Origin: Nitrospirota bacterium | Lineage (GTDB): Bacteria > Nitrospirota > Thermodesulfovibrionia > Thermodesulfovibrionales > BMS3Bbin05 | Assembly: GCA_020351835.1 (NCBI GenBank) | Contig: CP070669.1 | Span: 1,033,297-1,075,390 of the forward strand | Length of the DNA stretch: 42,094 bases | Direction of reading: 5' to 3' | Shown here: in pieces, positions 1-9,124 of the stretch | Layout of the letters: the number at the start of each line of letters is the position of its first letter | Numbering within the stretch: position 1 is the stretch's first letter | Notes under the pieces: generated by a model | The model's input: the letters and a program-made list of their open reading frames with translations, nothing else | Database searches by the model: none | What the model was told of the DNA's origin: nothing | Position numbers and translations under genes: made by a program

Positions 1-2
1 GC

Positions 3-74
3 GAGATCGAGGTGCGGCCAGATCCGGGAGAGGGGGCCACATTCAAGATCAGATTGCCAAAGGCAGGTGTTTAA
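3..74 (+). CDS. Histidine kinase, C-terminal end only (partial)
   Basis: Frame 3 is open from the window edge to a TAA at 72-74. It encodes 23 residues ending GATFKIRLPKAGV. A Gly-Ala-Thr-Phe stretch followed by a short strand ending in Leu-Pro is typical of the end of the HATPase_c domain of sensor histidine kinases. The rest of the gene lies outside the window, so sensor type and partner are unknown. A nearby sigma-54 promoter at 190-205 makes an NtrB-type kinase possible, but nothing in these residues proves it. Confidence 0.6.
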   Translation, partial: EIEVRPDPGEGATFKIRLPKAGV

Positions 75-120
75 GTCCTTCCGGAGACTTCGGGTAATGT
101 CGGGCATAATGCCCTGACAA

Positions 121-137
121 TGCGACAATATTCCGCA
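121..137. promoter_or_regulatory. Candidate activator-binding inverted repeat
   Basis: TGCG and CGCA arms flank a 9-base AT-rich centre. The element lies about 50 bases upstream of the sigma-54 promoter at 190-205, where an enhancer-binding protein could bind. The arms are only 4 bp, so it could be chance. Confidence 0.25.
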
Positions 138-189
138 CTTTTTAAAGATAGACCACCTTCTTTTTCTTATATTTCAATAGATTAACTTC

Positions 190-205
190 TGGCATCTATA
201 TTGCT
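190..205 (+). promoter_or_regulatory. Sigma-54 (-24/-12) promoter
   Basis: TGGCATCTATATTGCT matches the RpoN consensus TGGCACG-N4-TTGCW closely, with GG and GC at the required 10-base separation. It lies about 145 bases upstream of the beta-barrel gene at 350, so transcription would begin near 217. The 75-349 intergenic stretch also holds a TATAAT at 253-258, but no matching -35 is seen there. I infer that the 350 and 1165 genes are transcribed from this site. Confidence 0.65.
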
Positions 206-349
206 TAATTACCATCGCATTGCATAGTAATCGTAAGTTTAAAATCTGCTCATATAATGAAAGGAGGCATCACGATCCGGGAGTAATAATGGCAGCTTAG
301 GAGGGGGCGAAGCAAATATCAAATAATTAATTTAGAGGAGGAGTAAGGA

Positions 350-1138
350 ATGAAGAAAGTTCTGATCGTAGTTGTGATGATGTTCTTAGCATTACCATGT
401 ATTGCCTTTGCGGACCATCCACTGGTAACGGATGAAGCCGAGACACTTGAGAAGGGGGCTTATGAGTTCGAGCTAAACTCGGAGTACGCGTATAACGAAG
501 AGGATGAGGGCGGTATCACCATTAAGGAGACAGAGATAGAAATAGAGGCGGAGTTTGCCTATGGCATCATAGAGAACCTGGAGGGATTTATTGAGGTGCC
601 TTACGCAACTGTTAAAGAGGAGAGCACTCTGGGTGACGAAAGCGAGAGCGGCCTCGCCGACATAGAGCTCGGTGTCAGGTGGAAGTTCCTTGAGAATGAA
701 CAGATAAGCTTGGCAATTAAGCCTTTCTTTATACTGCCGACCGGAGACGAGGAAAAGGGGCTTGGTACGGGGGAGTTATCATATGGGGCAACACTGATAG
801 CAACTAAGGAAATTGGTGAGTTGGAGCTTCATGCAAACCTTGGATTGACACATTATGAATATAAGGACGATCTTGTAGCAGATGAGAGCAGGAGTGACAT
901 CTTCCATATATCGCTTGCAGTCGCATCCGAAATATCCGAGCAGTTAACCGTAGTGGGAAATATTGGGATGGATACGAACCAGGACAAGAACTCTGATGAG
1001 CATCCCGTGTTCCTCCTCGGTGGAGTCAGCTACAAGCTGACCGAAAATGTGAACCTGAGCGGCGGGCTCAAGATAGGTATTACGGAGCCGGCCGAGGACT
1101 ATGCATTACTGATAGGCCTTTCTTTCGAAAAGGAATAG
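350..1138 (+). CDS. Putative outer-membrane beta-barrel protein
   Basis: This 262-residue protein has a clear Sec signal peptide (MKK, a hydrophobic core, cleavage after AFA near residue 21). The mature part alternates polar and hydrophobic residues in strands, such as SLAIKPFFILPTGD and VNLSGGLKIGIT, and ends in an aromatic/charged strand (LLIGLSFEKE). This resembles the 'MetA-pathway of phenol degradation'-type putative transporter barrels, and no catalytic motif is visible. The start is backed by AGAGGAGGAG at 334-343. It lies downstream of a sigma-54 promoter and 26 bases before another exported protein, probably in one transcript. Substrate unknown; the barrel call is from pattern only. 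Confidence 0.65.
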   Translation: MKKVLIVVVMMFLALPCIAFADHPLVTDEAETLEKGAYEFELNSEYAYNEEDEGGITIKETEIEIEAEFAYGIIENLEGFIEVPYATVKEESTLGDESESGLADIELGVRWKFLENEQISLAIKPFFILPTGDEEKGLGTGELSYGATLIATKEIGELELHANLGLTHYEYKDDLVADESRSDIFHISLAVASEISEQLTVVGNIGMDTNQDKNSDEHPVFLLGGVSYKLTENVNLSGGLKIGITEPAEDYALLIGLSFEKE

Positions 1139-1164
1139 TGTAAGGACAAAAAAGGAGGCTAGTT

Positions 1165-1863
1165 ATGAGAAAAACCGCGTTATTTATTAGTGTCTTAATA
1201 TTAGTTATGATCATGTCGTTATCAGTTAACAACGCCATGGCAACCGACCCCGAAAAGATAGACGAGATCGTAGACGAGTTCAGGGAGGCGCAGGAGGACT
1301 TTACAAAGGCGATTGCAAAGAGCGACTGGAAAGGGGCCGAGAAGGCCGCATCACAGTTTGTTAAGAGCGCAAAAGAGCTGGCGGAGCTTGAAGAGGCAAA
1401 GGGAATGCATAGCATTTACTCCGTTGAGGTCCACTGGCTGACAGCCCAGGCGGAGGAGATCCTGGACCTTGTTAAAGAGAAGAATGCTGCAGAGGCTATA
1501 TGGGATTACGGTACACTTACGACGAGATTCCAGGGCGTAATGTCGGCGATACCTCATTATGCTCTTACGGAGTTCGAGGAAGGGATAGAGGAACTTGAGG
1601 AAGCGATAGAAGAGAAGGATAAGGAGGAGGTAGGCGAGGCAGCGGAACGCGTGGACGAAGGTGCGATGCATCTTATGCTCGCGGCTCATCTCGTCAGGGA
1701 AAAATTCGCCAATACCCGCTGGATGATGGACGTCCATAAATTCATACCGGTAGAGCATAAGGTATTAGAAGCGTCGGAAAAGGGTAACTGGGAAGGTATG
1801 GATGGAATTATTAAAGATGCGAAGGACCTGCATAAGAAGGTGAAATTCTCTTTCAAGAAGTAG
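1165..1863 (+). CDS. Exported helical protein of unknown function
   Basis: The 232-residue product has a signal peptide (residues 1-26, ending NNAMA) and then an almost all-helical, Glu/Lys/Ala-rich chain with heptad-like spacing, including a Glu/Lys-rich stretch near residues 140-165. It resembles periplasmic four-helix proteins of the cytochrome c-prime or imelysin type, but there is no CXXCH heme motif, so I do not assign it there. An AAAGGAGG ribosome binding site precedes the ATG. It follows the beta-barrel gene by 26 bases and probably shares its sigma-54 promoter, suggesting the two work together at the envelope. Function not recognised. Confidence 0.6.
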   Translation: MRKTALFISVLILVMIMSLSVNNAMATDPEKIDEIVDEFREAQEDFTKAIAKSDWKGAEKAASQFVKSAKELAELEEAKGMHSIYSVEVHWLTAQAEEILDLVKEKNAAEAIWDYGTLTTRFQGVMSAIPHYALTEFEEGIEELEEAIEEKDKEEVGEAAERVDEGAMHLMLAAHLVREKFANTRWMMDVHKFIPVEHKVLEASEKGNWEGMDGIIKDAKDLHKKVKFSFKK

Positions 1864-1894
1864 ATGGAACGGGTCCCAAAACAATATTTGTATA

Positions 1895-1916
1895 CTGACC
1901 TTTACGTAGAGGTCAG
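1895..1916 (+). other. Hairpin before the chemotaxis operon
   Basis: CTGACCT and AGGTCAG form a perfect 7-bp stem with an 8-base loop between the 1165 gene and the MCP gene. No U-run follows, so it is not an obvious intrinsic terminator. It could be an operator or a processing site. Confidence 0.35.
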
Positions 1917-1945
1917 ATGGGAGGTCTAATGAAAGGGAGCATGAT

Positions 1946-4345
1946 ATGGGAGTATTGAACGACCTAAAGAGCATATTCAAGGGGAAGCTGGCGTTCAAGC
2001 TGGCGCGGGCATTCCTTCTTGTCGGAGTACTGCCACTTTTGGCGGCTACTATCATTTCGAGCATGACCGCAAGCGGCGGTCTAAAGGAACAGTCGTTCCG
2101 GCAGCTCGAGATGGCGAGGGATATAAAGAAGGTAGAGGTCGAAAAGCTGTTCAAGAACTATAGTTCGGACGTCAAGCTTGTCTCATCCCTTGAGAACGTA
2201 AAGAGCTTCTTTGTAGAGTTCGAGAACATCGTAGCCTCGGAAGGCATCGACAATGATTATTACGATGCCGCTAGGAAAGATTATTCTCCTGTCCTGAAGA
2301 ACTATACGAAAGGGTACAAAGACCTTTACTTTATCACTACCAAGGGAGTTGTGGTATTTACCTTTTCTGATTCCGGTGAACTGGGGACGAGCCTCACGAA
2401 TGGTCCGTACCAGGATTCGGGGATTGCCAGGGCCTTCGAGAAGGCCGTAAAGGGGGATGTATCCATAGAGGATATCTCTTCATATAAGCCCCTTAAGGGC
2501 GAGCCGGCCGGCTTTATAGCAGGGCCTATAAAGAAAGAGAACGGGGATATAATGGGTGTCCTTGCTTTGCGTTTTTCTATTGACGATATTAATTCAATAA
2601 TGACAGAACGGGCAGGTATGGGAACAACAGGCGAGATCTATCTTGTGGGACCGGATAAGCTTATGCGCTCAGATGCGTTCCGTGACCAGACGAACCATTC
2701 TGTAAAGGCATCGTTTGCCGATAGTGCAAAGGGAGGAGTGGACACAGACGCGGTCAGAGAGGCACTTGCGGGCAATACCGGAAATGAAGTGATCAAGAAC
2801 TATCTGGGCAAGTCCGTGCTTTCATCTTACACGCCGGTGAATCTGGGTGATACCTCCTGGGCTTTGATAGCCGAAATTGACAAGTCGGAGGCGTTTGCGC
2901 CTGTTCGTAACATGCAGGGGCTTATGGTCATGATCATTCTCATCGGTATCGTGGCAGTGCTTATCGTAACGGCATTGATGGTAAAGCCTATAACGGAACC
3001 TGTAAGGGAGATGGCGTCTTACATAAATAATGTAGCTGAGGGGGACCTTAGCGATGAGTTCGAGTTCGGGTCGAACGATGAAATAGGCGACATGGGTAAG
3101 GCTCTGGGCAGAATGAGCAAGTACCTTAAAGAAATGGCAGAGACGGCGACTGACATCGCTAGCAAGGACCTGTCGGCCGAGATAGAGGTCAAATCCGAAA
3201 AAGATGTGCTTGGCAATGCTTTTAAGAATATGGTTAAGGGGCTGCGGGATGCCATGGCTGAGATAAGAACGGGATCATCTCAGATAACCATCGCCATATC
3301 CGAGATATCTGATAACGCAGATGAAGCTGCCCGTAACAACGAGACGGCAGCTACCGCCGTTGAAGAAACGACGGCGACTATGCATGAGATGGCAGCAAAC
3401 ATCCAGAATGTTGCCAGAAGCAGTCAGTCCCAGGCCTCATCAGTATCAGAGACCTCAGCCGCGATACAGCAGATGGTCATGTCCATACAAAGAGTTGCGG
3501 AGTCGGCACAGCTTCTTGCCAACCTCTCAAAAACAACAATGAAGGCGGTTGAGGATGGTTTTGAAGCGGTGACAAAATCCACTAACGGGACTATAGAGAT
3601 AAATGAATCGATAATGAGGTCTGCAGATACGATCGCTGCACTGTGTGCCAGAGCCGAGGATATAGGCAAGATCGTGGATGTAATTGATGACATAGCTGAA
3701 CAGACCAACCTCCTTGCGCTTAATGCCGCTATCGAGGCTGCAAGGGCCGGTGAGCAGGGATTGGGATTCGCTGTAGTTGCCGAAGAAGTAAGACAGCTTG
3801 CCGAGAGGTCAGCGAAATCCACTAAAGAGATATCGGACCTTATCACAGGGATACAGAGGGAGGCACAGGATGCGGTAAAGACCATGGAGAAGTCGACGCA
3901 GCTTGTTGAGAAGGGAGTTGAGCTGAGCAGCCAGGTCACAAACGCCCTCAAGAGCATAGGAACCAATGTGGAGGAGTTTGACAGATACGCAAGTGATATA
4001 AGCAGGGCGACCGAAGAACAGGCTCGCGGAAGCGGACAGATAGCAGAAACAACAGAGAATCTGAGCGGGGTCACACACGAGATATCTTCTGCGTCAGACG
4101 AACAATCGGCCGCTGCAGACCAGATAGTAAGCACCATGGAGAAGATGCGGGAGATGATCCATCAGAACGCATCGGGTGCATCCGAGCTGGCATCCTCTGC
4201 CGAGGAGATGAAGGTACAGGTGGAGAAGTTCCAGGACATCGTTAAAATGTTCCAGATCGAAGGGCTCGACCCGAGCAGGGCCATAGCTAATGAAGGAAAA
4301 GAACGACGCAGTATCGAGGAGATAGGACACGGGGAGGGGAGATGA
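1946..4345 (+). CDS. Methyl-accepting chemotaxis protein
   Basis: This 799-residue receptor has a short cytoplasmic N-terminus, TM1 (about 19-41), a periplasmic sensor of about 280 residues with dCache-like features, TM2 (about 326-347), a HAMP domain (about 348-402) with a possible second HAMP-like segment, and the long MA signalling coiled coil. The kinase-contact hairpin tip (EQTNLLALNAAIEAARAGE) sits near residue 583. There is no C-terminal CheR/CheB-tethering pentapeptide; the protein ends GEGR. It is the first gene of the chemotaxis operon and overlaps cheW by 4 bases, so it probably signals through the CheA and CheW encoded next to it. Ligand unknown. Confidence 0.95.
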   Translation: MGVLNDLKSIFKGKLAFKLARAFLLVGVLPLLAATIISSMTASGGLKEQSFRQLEMARDIKKVEVEKLFKNYSSDVKLVSSLENVKSFFVEFENIVASEGIDNDYYDAARKDYSPVLKNYTKGYKDLYFITTKGVVVFTFSDSGELGTSLTNGPYQDSGIARAFEKAVKGDVSIEDISSYKPLKGEPAGFIAGPIKKENGDIMGVLALRFSIDDINSIMTERAGMGTTGEIYLVGPDKLMRSDAFRDQTNHSVKASFADSAKGGVDTDAVREALAGNTGNEVIKNYLGKSVLSSYTPVNLGDTSWALIAEIDKSEAFAPVRNMQGLMVMIILIGIVAVLIVTALMVKPITEPVREMASYINNVAEGDLSDEFEFGSNDEIGDMGKALGRMSKYLKEMAETATDIASKDLSAEIEVKSEKDVLGNAFKNMVKGLRDAMAEIRTGSSQITIAISEISDNADEAARNNETAATAVEETTATMHEMAANIQNVARSSQSQASSVSETSAAIQQMVMSIQRVAESAQLLANLSKTTMKAVEDGFEAVTKSTNGTIEINESIMRSADTIAALCARAEDIGKIVDVIDDIAEQTNLLALNAAIEAARAGEQGLGFAVVAEEVRQLAERSAKSTKEISDLITGIQREAQDAVKTMEKSTQLVEKGVELSSQVTNALKSIGTNVEEFDRYASDISRATEEQARGSGQIAETTENLSGVTHEISSASDEQSAAADQIVSTMEKMREMIHQNASGASELASSAEEMKVQVEKFQDIVKMFQIEGLDPSRAIANEGKERRSIEEIGHGEGR

Positions 4346-4815
4346 CAGAAGGACTCGTAAGAGGGACCCAGCTGGTCGTTTTCAGGATAGGGAAAGAATA
4401 CTATGGCATGGGGATAGATGCCATTAGGGAGATAGTCAGGCTCCCGGAAATAACGGAGGTTCCGGATGCCCCTGACTACCTCGAGGGGATGATAAACCTG
4501 AGAGGTAAGGTAGTCCCCGTCGTTGACCTGAAAAAGAGACTGAGGATAAGTGGTGATGAGCACGGCAAATCAACAAGGGTTCTTATTACAGATAAAACAG
4601 AAACGCTTGCAGGACTTATCGTTGACTCGGTTGAAGAAGTCGCTAATATCGAGCCCGATTCCGTTGAGCCCCCTCCCGAGATGATGTCGGCGATCGGTAT
4701 TGAGTACATAACGGGGGTCGCAAAGACTGCTGACAGGCTTGTTATCCTGCTCGACGTAAAAAAAATAATGAGCAGGTACGATATGAAAGATATAACGGAC
4801 CTGTCCGAAAGTTGA
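4342..4815 (+). CDS. cheW: Chemotaxis coupling protein CheW
   Basis: A 157-residue single CheW domain. It contains the conserved stretches GKEYYGMGIDAIREIVR, PDYLEGMINLRGKVVPVVDLKKRL and ITGVAKTADRLVILLDVKKIM, typical of the two SH3-like beta subdomains. CheW links receptor tips to the P5 domain of CheA in the membrane-associated array. The start codon overlaps the MCP stop (ATGA), so translation is probably coupled. Length is normal for the family. Confidence 0.95.
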   Translation: MTEGLVRGTQLVVFRIGKEYYGMGIDAIREIVRLPEITEVPDAPDYLEGMINLRGKVVPVVDLKKRLRISGDEHGKSTRVLITDKTETLAGLIVDSVEEVANIEPDSVEPPPEMMSAIGIEYITGVAKTADRLVILLDVKKIMSRYDMKDITDLSES

Positions 4816-4861
4816 TGCGAATATCATTATAAACCTGGCAAACAGTAAAGAAAATACAAAG

Positions 4862-5683
4862 ATGACAGACGCTGAGTTCAAACTTTTCAGAGACCTGATA
4901 TATGCTGAGTGCGGAATGTACCTCAGACCCGGCAATAAGGATTTTCTAAATTCGAGGGTAGTAAAGAGAATGGCCGAGATCAATGTGAACACTCCTTACT
5001 GGTATTACAGGCTGATAACCGACGGCAATAAATCAGAGCTTATCAAGCTCCTTGACCTTTTGACCATAAATGAGACCTCTTTTTTCCGTAATAAGCCGCA
5101 GTTCGATCTCTTCAGGAAGAAGATACTTCCTGATGTGATCAAAAAAAGAGAAGAGGCGGGTGAAAGAGTGCTCAGGATTTGGTCTGCCGGATGTTCGACC
5201 GGAGAAGAACCTTATACTATTGCGATGGTTGCAAATGAGGCGGTGCCCAAGGGATGGAAGGTAAGGATATTCGCCTCGGACCTCAGCCTTAGCGCACTTG
5301 AAACGGCCAACAGGGGTATCTATGATGTGAAAAAGACCATGCAGGAAGTAGACGGCTATTATGTGGAAAGGTATTTTGAGAGCGTAGGGAACTCGCTCAG
5401 GATATTGGAAAGCCTTAAGAGAATGATAGTGTTCGATTTCCATAACCTTAAGCTGGAGCATGGACTGTCAGACATCGATATCGTCTTCTGCAGGAACGTA
5501 ATGATCTATTTTGATGAAGAGGAACATAAAAGATTGATAAGGAAGTTCCATAAATGCATCAATGATAACGGTTACCTCCTGATAGGCCACGCGGAGAGCA
5601 TTCAGTGGTGGGACTCGGGTTTCGAGTTCCTGCACGATAAAAAAGGCACTGCATACAAGAAGGTGCGTGCGGAGAAGCCATGA
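4862..5683 (+). CDS. cheR: Chemotaxis protein methyltransferase CheR
   Basis: A 273-residue SAM-dependent glutamate methyltransferase that adapts the MCP. The N-terminal helical CheR domain (residues 1-75, with LLTINETSFFRN) precedes the catalytic domain. SAM motif I is RIWSAGCSTGEEPYT, followed by DLS (acidic loop) and IVFCRNVMIYF, all diagnostic for CheR. It follows cheW after 46 bases without a strong Shine-Dalgarno, and its end overlaps the next receiver gene by 4 bases. The counteracting methylesterase CheB is encoded at 8042. Confidence 0.95.
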   Translation: MTDAEFKLFRDLIYAECGMYLRPGNKDFLNSRVVKRMAEINVNTPYWYYRLITDGNKSELIKLLDLLTINETSFFRNKPQFDLFRKKILPDVIKKREEAGERVLRIWSAGCSTGEEPYTIAMVANEAVPKGWKVRIFASDLSLSALETANRGIYDVKKTMQEVDGYYVERYFESVGNSLRILESLKRMIVFDFHNLKLEHGLSDIDIVFCRNVMIYFDEEEHKRLIRKFHKCINDNGYLLIGHAESIQWWDSGFEFLHDKKGTAYKKVRAEKP

Positions 5684-6054
5684 GGATATTAATAGCAGAA
5701 GATGACAAGAACCTCGGTTACCTTCTCAGGAACGAGCTGGAGGGTAGCAGGTATACCATTGACCTGGCAGTTGACGGTGTCGATGCCGTTCTTCAATTCA
5801 TAAGCAAGAGACATGACTTTATTGTGTTCGACATAAAGATGCCGAAACTCGATGGCATCAATGCGCTCAGGATAATCAAGAAATTGGACCCGGATGTGCC
5901 GGCTATCACGATATCGGGGAATGCCGGCCAGGGGGACATGGCGGAATCTGTCAGGGCGGGGGCGATAAGGTGCCTTACAAAACCCTTTCAGGTATCCGAT
6001 CTTAAGGAACAGATAGAAAAATATTACAGGGATGCAAATGGGAACGATAAATGA
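5680..6054 (+). CDS. Single-domain response regulator in the chemotaxis operon
   Basis: A 124-residue stand-alone receiver domain. The acidic pair is D8/D9, the phosphoacceptor is D51 (in VFDIKMPKLDG), a Ser sits in the Thr/Ser switch position (ITISG) and the conserved Lys is K101 (LTKP). It is sandwiched between cheR and cheA with 4-base overlaps on both sides, so it is likely phosphorylated by this CheA. Whether it contacts the flagellar motor, acts as a phosphate sink or controls another output cannot be told from sequence. Confidence 0.9.
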   Translation: MRILIAEDDKNLGYLLRNELEGSRYTIDLAVDGVDAVLQFISKRHDFIVFDIKMPKLDGINALRIIKKLDPDVPAITISGNAGQGDMAESVRAGAIRCLTKPFQVSDLKEQIEKYYRDANGNDK

Positions 6055-8042
6055 ACGGCGAGTTTGATCACCTGAACGAAGACGAGTTCAATGAACTGAA
6101 GAGGACCTTCTTTTCTCAATCACATGAGATCCTGGAGGAGATACAGGATTCTGCACTGCGACTTGAGATGAAACCGGAAGATGACGGTGAGATCAAGCTG
6201 CTTCAGAGGAGCTTCCATACATTAAAGGGGGATTCGAACTCGATGGCATTGTCGGGAATATCCACGATATGCCACAGGGTAGAGGATGTCCTGACGGATC
6301 TACAGAACAAGACCAGAAAGGCTGACCCAAGAACTATATCCATGATACTCAAGAGTGTGGATATTATCGACAGGCTTCTGCGGGAGGCTGAAGAGACCGG
6401 CAGTGAGGGAGAAATTGAAGAAGCTGTAAGTATGATCGAAAAGTTTGCAGGGACAGAAGATAGTGATGATAAGAGAGAGGCAGGACAGAATGGCTACACT
6501 GAGTACCAGGTCCTTGAGTTCGAGTCGGCGGAGAAATACGGCATGAAGCTATTCGAGGCGGAGGCCGTATTCGACCCCATGTGTAAGGAGAAGAGCGTAG
6601 GCGCCTTCATGATAAATGAAAAGATCAGAAGCCTGGGGCAGATAATCAGGGTGACCCCCGACGATAACAGCGAGGAGATAGAGAAGGTAGACAGGTTCAA
6701 AGTCCTTTTCAGTACTGAAGAAGAGCTCGAAGGACTTGGAGATAGGATAGGAGTTGTTGGTATCACTTCAGAGGTCATTATCAGTATATTCACACCGCCT
6801 AAGGCTGCCGAGGTCACTGTAAGTAAGGTTGCAGGACAGAAAAGTGAACTATTGAGGATAGAAGCATCCAGGGTCGATAACATAATGGACCTTACCGGCG
6901 AACTGATCATCGGCCGTTCGATACTTGAGCAGATAACAAGGGACATTGATGCCGGCAATTTCATGTCTGACCTGAACGAAAGACTGAGCGAGCTTAATAC
7001 ATATTTCGGCAAATCGATATCCGGCCTCCAGAGAGGGATCATGAAGATGCGAATGGTCAGGATAAATGCGATATTCAGAAAGTTCCCGAGGATCGTAAGA
7101 GAGCTCAGTGCCTCAAAAGGCAAACAGATAAAGCTTGAGTTCTATGGGCAGGATACAGAACTGGACAAGGGGATAGTTGATTCGCTCGGAGAGCCGTTGA
7201 TCCACATTATCAGGAACGCGATCGACCATGGGATAGAAAGCGTCGACAGACGAAGGGAGCTCGGGAAGCCCGGGACCGGGACATTGACCTTGAACGCTTA
7301 TCATGAGGCTGCAAAGATAGTAATAGAGATATCCGATGACGGACAGGGCATAGATGGAGAAAAGTTAAAAAGACTGGCCAGAGAAAAAGGATATATATCC
7401 GAAGAGGATTGCGAAAGGATGTCCGATAAAGAAGCTTTTGACCTCATGTTCATGGCGGGATTGAGCTCTGCGGATTCCGTCAGTGAGATCTCCGGGCGCG
7501 GGATAGGTATGGATGCTGTCAGGATCGCCGTCGAGAACATGAAGGGAACGATAGATATCGAATCTGAAAAGAACGTTGGGACTACCTTCAGGCTTAGACT
7601 TCCACTCACTCTGGCCGTGCTCAAGGGATTGCTGGTCGAGGTCAGCGGGAGAAGATACGCGGTCCCCATCCCTGCAGTTATCGAAGTAGGAAGGATCATG
7701 GTTGACGAGCTTGATTCCGTGGAAGGAAGAGAGGTGCTGAGGTTAAGAGACCAGACAATATCAGTCGTGAGGCTTGACGAGCTTTTTGAGCTGGGGCGAA
7801 GCGATAGTAAAAAGAAGTTCATGCTTATACTTGGCATAGGAAGCAAGAGGGCGTGCGTTCTTGTTGACGACCTCATAGGCCAGCAGGAGCTTGTTATTAA
7901 ACCCGTAGACCGTGATTATACCCAGACGGACCTCCTGTCAGGAGCTTCAGTGCTGGGGGACGGATCAGTAGTGTTCATTCTCGATGCTCCGGCTATATTC
8001 AGAAAAGCGATTGCTATGGAGAAGGGGAAGATAAGGAGATAA
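6051..8042 (+). CDS. cheA: Chemotaxis histidine kinase CheA
   Basis: A 663-residue CheA. The P1/Hpt domain (about 10-120) carries phospho-His H56 in SFHTLKGDSNSMAL. Next comes a ferredoxin-like region (about 155-265) in the place of the P2 response-regulator docking domain, the P3 dimerisation helices (about 275-345), the P4 ATPase (N box HIIRNAIDHGIES, G1 DDGQGID, G2 GRGIGMDAV, then GTTFRLRLPLTLAVL) and the P5 CheW-like domain (about 515-655). It phosphorylates the receivers and CheB encoded in the operon. Its stop TAA shares one base with the cheB ATG. Confidence 0.96.
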   Translation: MNGEFDHLNEDEFNELKRTFFSQSHEILEEIQDSALRLEMKPEDDGEIKLLQRSFHTLKGDSNSMALSGISTICHRVEDVLTDLQNKTRKADPRTISMILKSVDIIDRLLREAEETGSEGEIEEAVSMIEKFAGTEDSDDKREAGQNGYTEYQVLEFESAEKYGMKLFEAEAVFDPMCKEKSVGAFMINEKIRSLGQIIRVTPDDNSEEIEKVDRFKVLFSTEEELEGLGDRIGVVGITSEVIISIFTPPKAAEVTVSKVAGQKSELLRIEASRVDNIMDLTGELIIGRSILEQITRDIDAGNFMSDLNERLSELNTYFGKSISGLQRGIMKMRMVRINAIFRKFPRIVRELSASKGKQIKLEFYGQDTELDKGIVDSLGEPLIHIIRNAIDHGIESVDRRRELGKPGTGTLTLNAYHEAAKIVIEISDDGQGIDGEKLKRLAREKGYISEEDCERMSDKEAFDLMFMAGLSSADSVSEISGRGIGMDAVRIAVENMKGTIDIESEKNVGTTFRLRLPLTLAVLKGLLVEVSGRRYAVPIPAVIEVGRIMVDELDSVEGREVLRLRDQTISVVRLDELFELGRSDSKKKFMLILGIGSKRACVLVDDLIGQQELVIKPVDRDYTQTDLLSGASVLGDGSVVFILDAPAIFRKAIAMEKGKIRR

Positions 8043-9124
8043 TGAAAAAGATAAAGGTCATGATAGTGGACGATTCCGCATTTGTTCGACAGATGTTGAG
8101 CAAGATGCTTTCGTCCGATCCTGATATCGATGTTGTAGGAACGGCTATGGATGGGGTCTTTGCTCTTGAAAAGATACAAAAACTCAGACCGGATGTCGTT
8201 ACGCTGGACATAAATATGCCCAGAATGGACGGGATCGAGACACTCGAGCGGATCATGGAAGATTTTGGGACCCAGGTTATCATAGTAAGCTCTCATACAA
8301 GGAAGAACGCTGACCTGAGCATACAGGCACTCGAGATAGGTGCTTTCGATCTGGTTTCAAAGCCTGACAAAGCACTCTCTGATGAAATAATAAACATAGA
8401 CAAAGAGCTTGTAAAGAAGATCAAAGAGGCCTGCAGGAGCCCTCTTGCAAGATCAATAATGAAGGCCCCGGCTGCTCCGGTAATAGAAGAGAAAGGAACG
8501 CTCATCTCTGACCCAGGATCATCTGACAGGGTCCTTGCAATAGGCATATCTACAGGAGGGCCGAACGCACTAAACTATATGCTGCCGCAGCTTCCGAAAG
8601 GTTTCCCTGCCGGTATTCTAATAGTTCAGCATATGCCTGAAGGATTTATCGATATGTTCGCATCCCGGCTTAATAAGATATGCCAGATCGATGTAAAGGT
8701 CGCGAGCCATGATGACCTTATAGTGAATGGAAGGGCTTTGCTCGCACCTGGCGGGAAGCATTTGAAGGTCAGGAAAAGGCGCCTCGGGACAACTGTCTCG
8801 CTGGACAGCTCGCCGCCCGAAAGCGGACACAGACCGTCCGCGGATGTTCTCTTCAGGTCTGTTGCCGAAGGTTATGGCAAGAAAGCTTCTGGCCTGATAA
8901 TGACAGGGATGGGACATGATGGCTCTGACGGGATCGGGGATATTATGCGTAAGGGAGGCTATACCATAGCGCAGGAGGAGCGCAGTTGCGTCGTCTTCGG
9001 AATGCCGAAAGTGGCCATAGAAAAGGGCAATATTTCCACTATAGTTCCCCTTGAAGATATGGCTTCTTTTCTGGTAAAACAATTCGATGGAAAGGGGGTA
9101 GCAAATGACAAGGTCGGAAGCTGA
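8042..9124 (+). CDS. cheB: Chemotaxis-specific methylesterase/deamidase CheB
   Basis: A 360-residue two-domain protein. The N-terminal receiver (D10/D11, phosphoacceptor D56, K107) is joined by a linker to the CheB methylesterase domain from about residue 160. The catalytic triad is visible as S170 (GISTGGPNAL), H197 (QHMPEGF) and D293 (GMGHDGSDG). It demethylates or deamidates MCP glutamates when phosphorylated by CheA. No cheD is present in the operon, so CheB probably also carries out any receptor deamidation. Confidence 0.96.
   Translation: MKKIKVMIVDDSAFVRQMLSKMLSSDPDIDVVGTAMDGVFALEKIQKLRPDVVTLDINMPRMDGIETLERIMEDFGTQVIIVSSHTRKNADLSIQALEIGAFDLVSKPDKALSDEIINIDKELVKKIKEACRSPLARSIMKAPAAPVIEEKGTLISDPGSSDRVLAIGISTGGPNALNYMLPQLPKGFPAGILIVQHMPEGFIDMFASRLNKICQIDVKVASHDDLIVNGRALLAPGGKHLKVRKRRLGTTVSLDSSPPESGHRPSADVLFRSVAEGYGKKASGLIMTGMGHDGSDGIGDIMRKGGYTIAQEERSCVVFGMPKVAIEKGNISTIVPLEDMASFLVKQFDGKGVANDKVGS

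Noticed and set aside
96-122. Inverted repeat after the histidine kinase end as a terminator
   Set aside because: The stem has a bulge and no T-run follows.
1929-1958. Nine-codon frame (MKGSMIWEY) just before the MCP start as a leader peptide
   Set aside because: It has a GGGAGG site but overlaps the MCP start and shows no attenuator structure; likely chance.
3424-4137. Long antisense frame inside the MCP gene
   Set aside because: Low-complexity Ser/Ala-rich shadow of the coiled-coil coding strand; the MCP reading is unequivocal.
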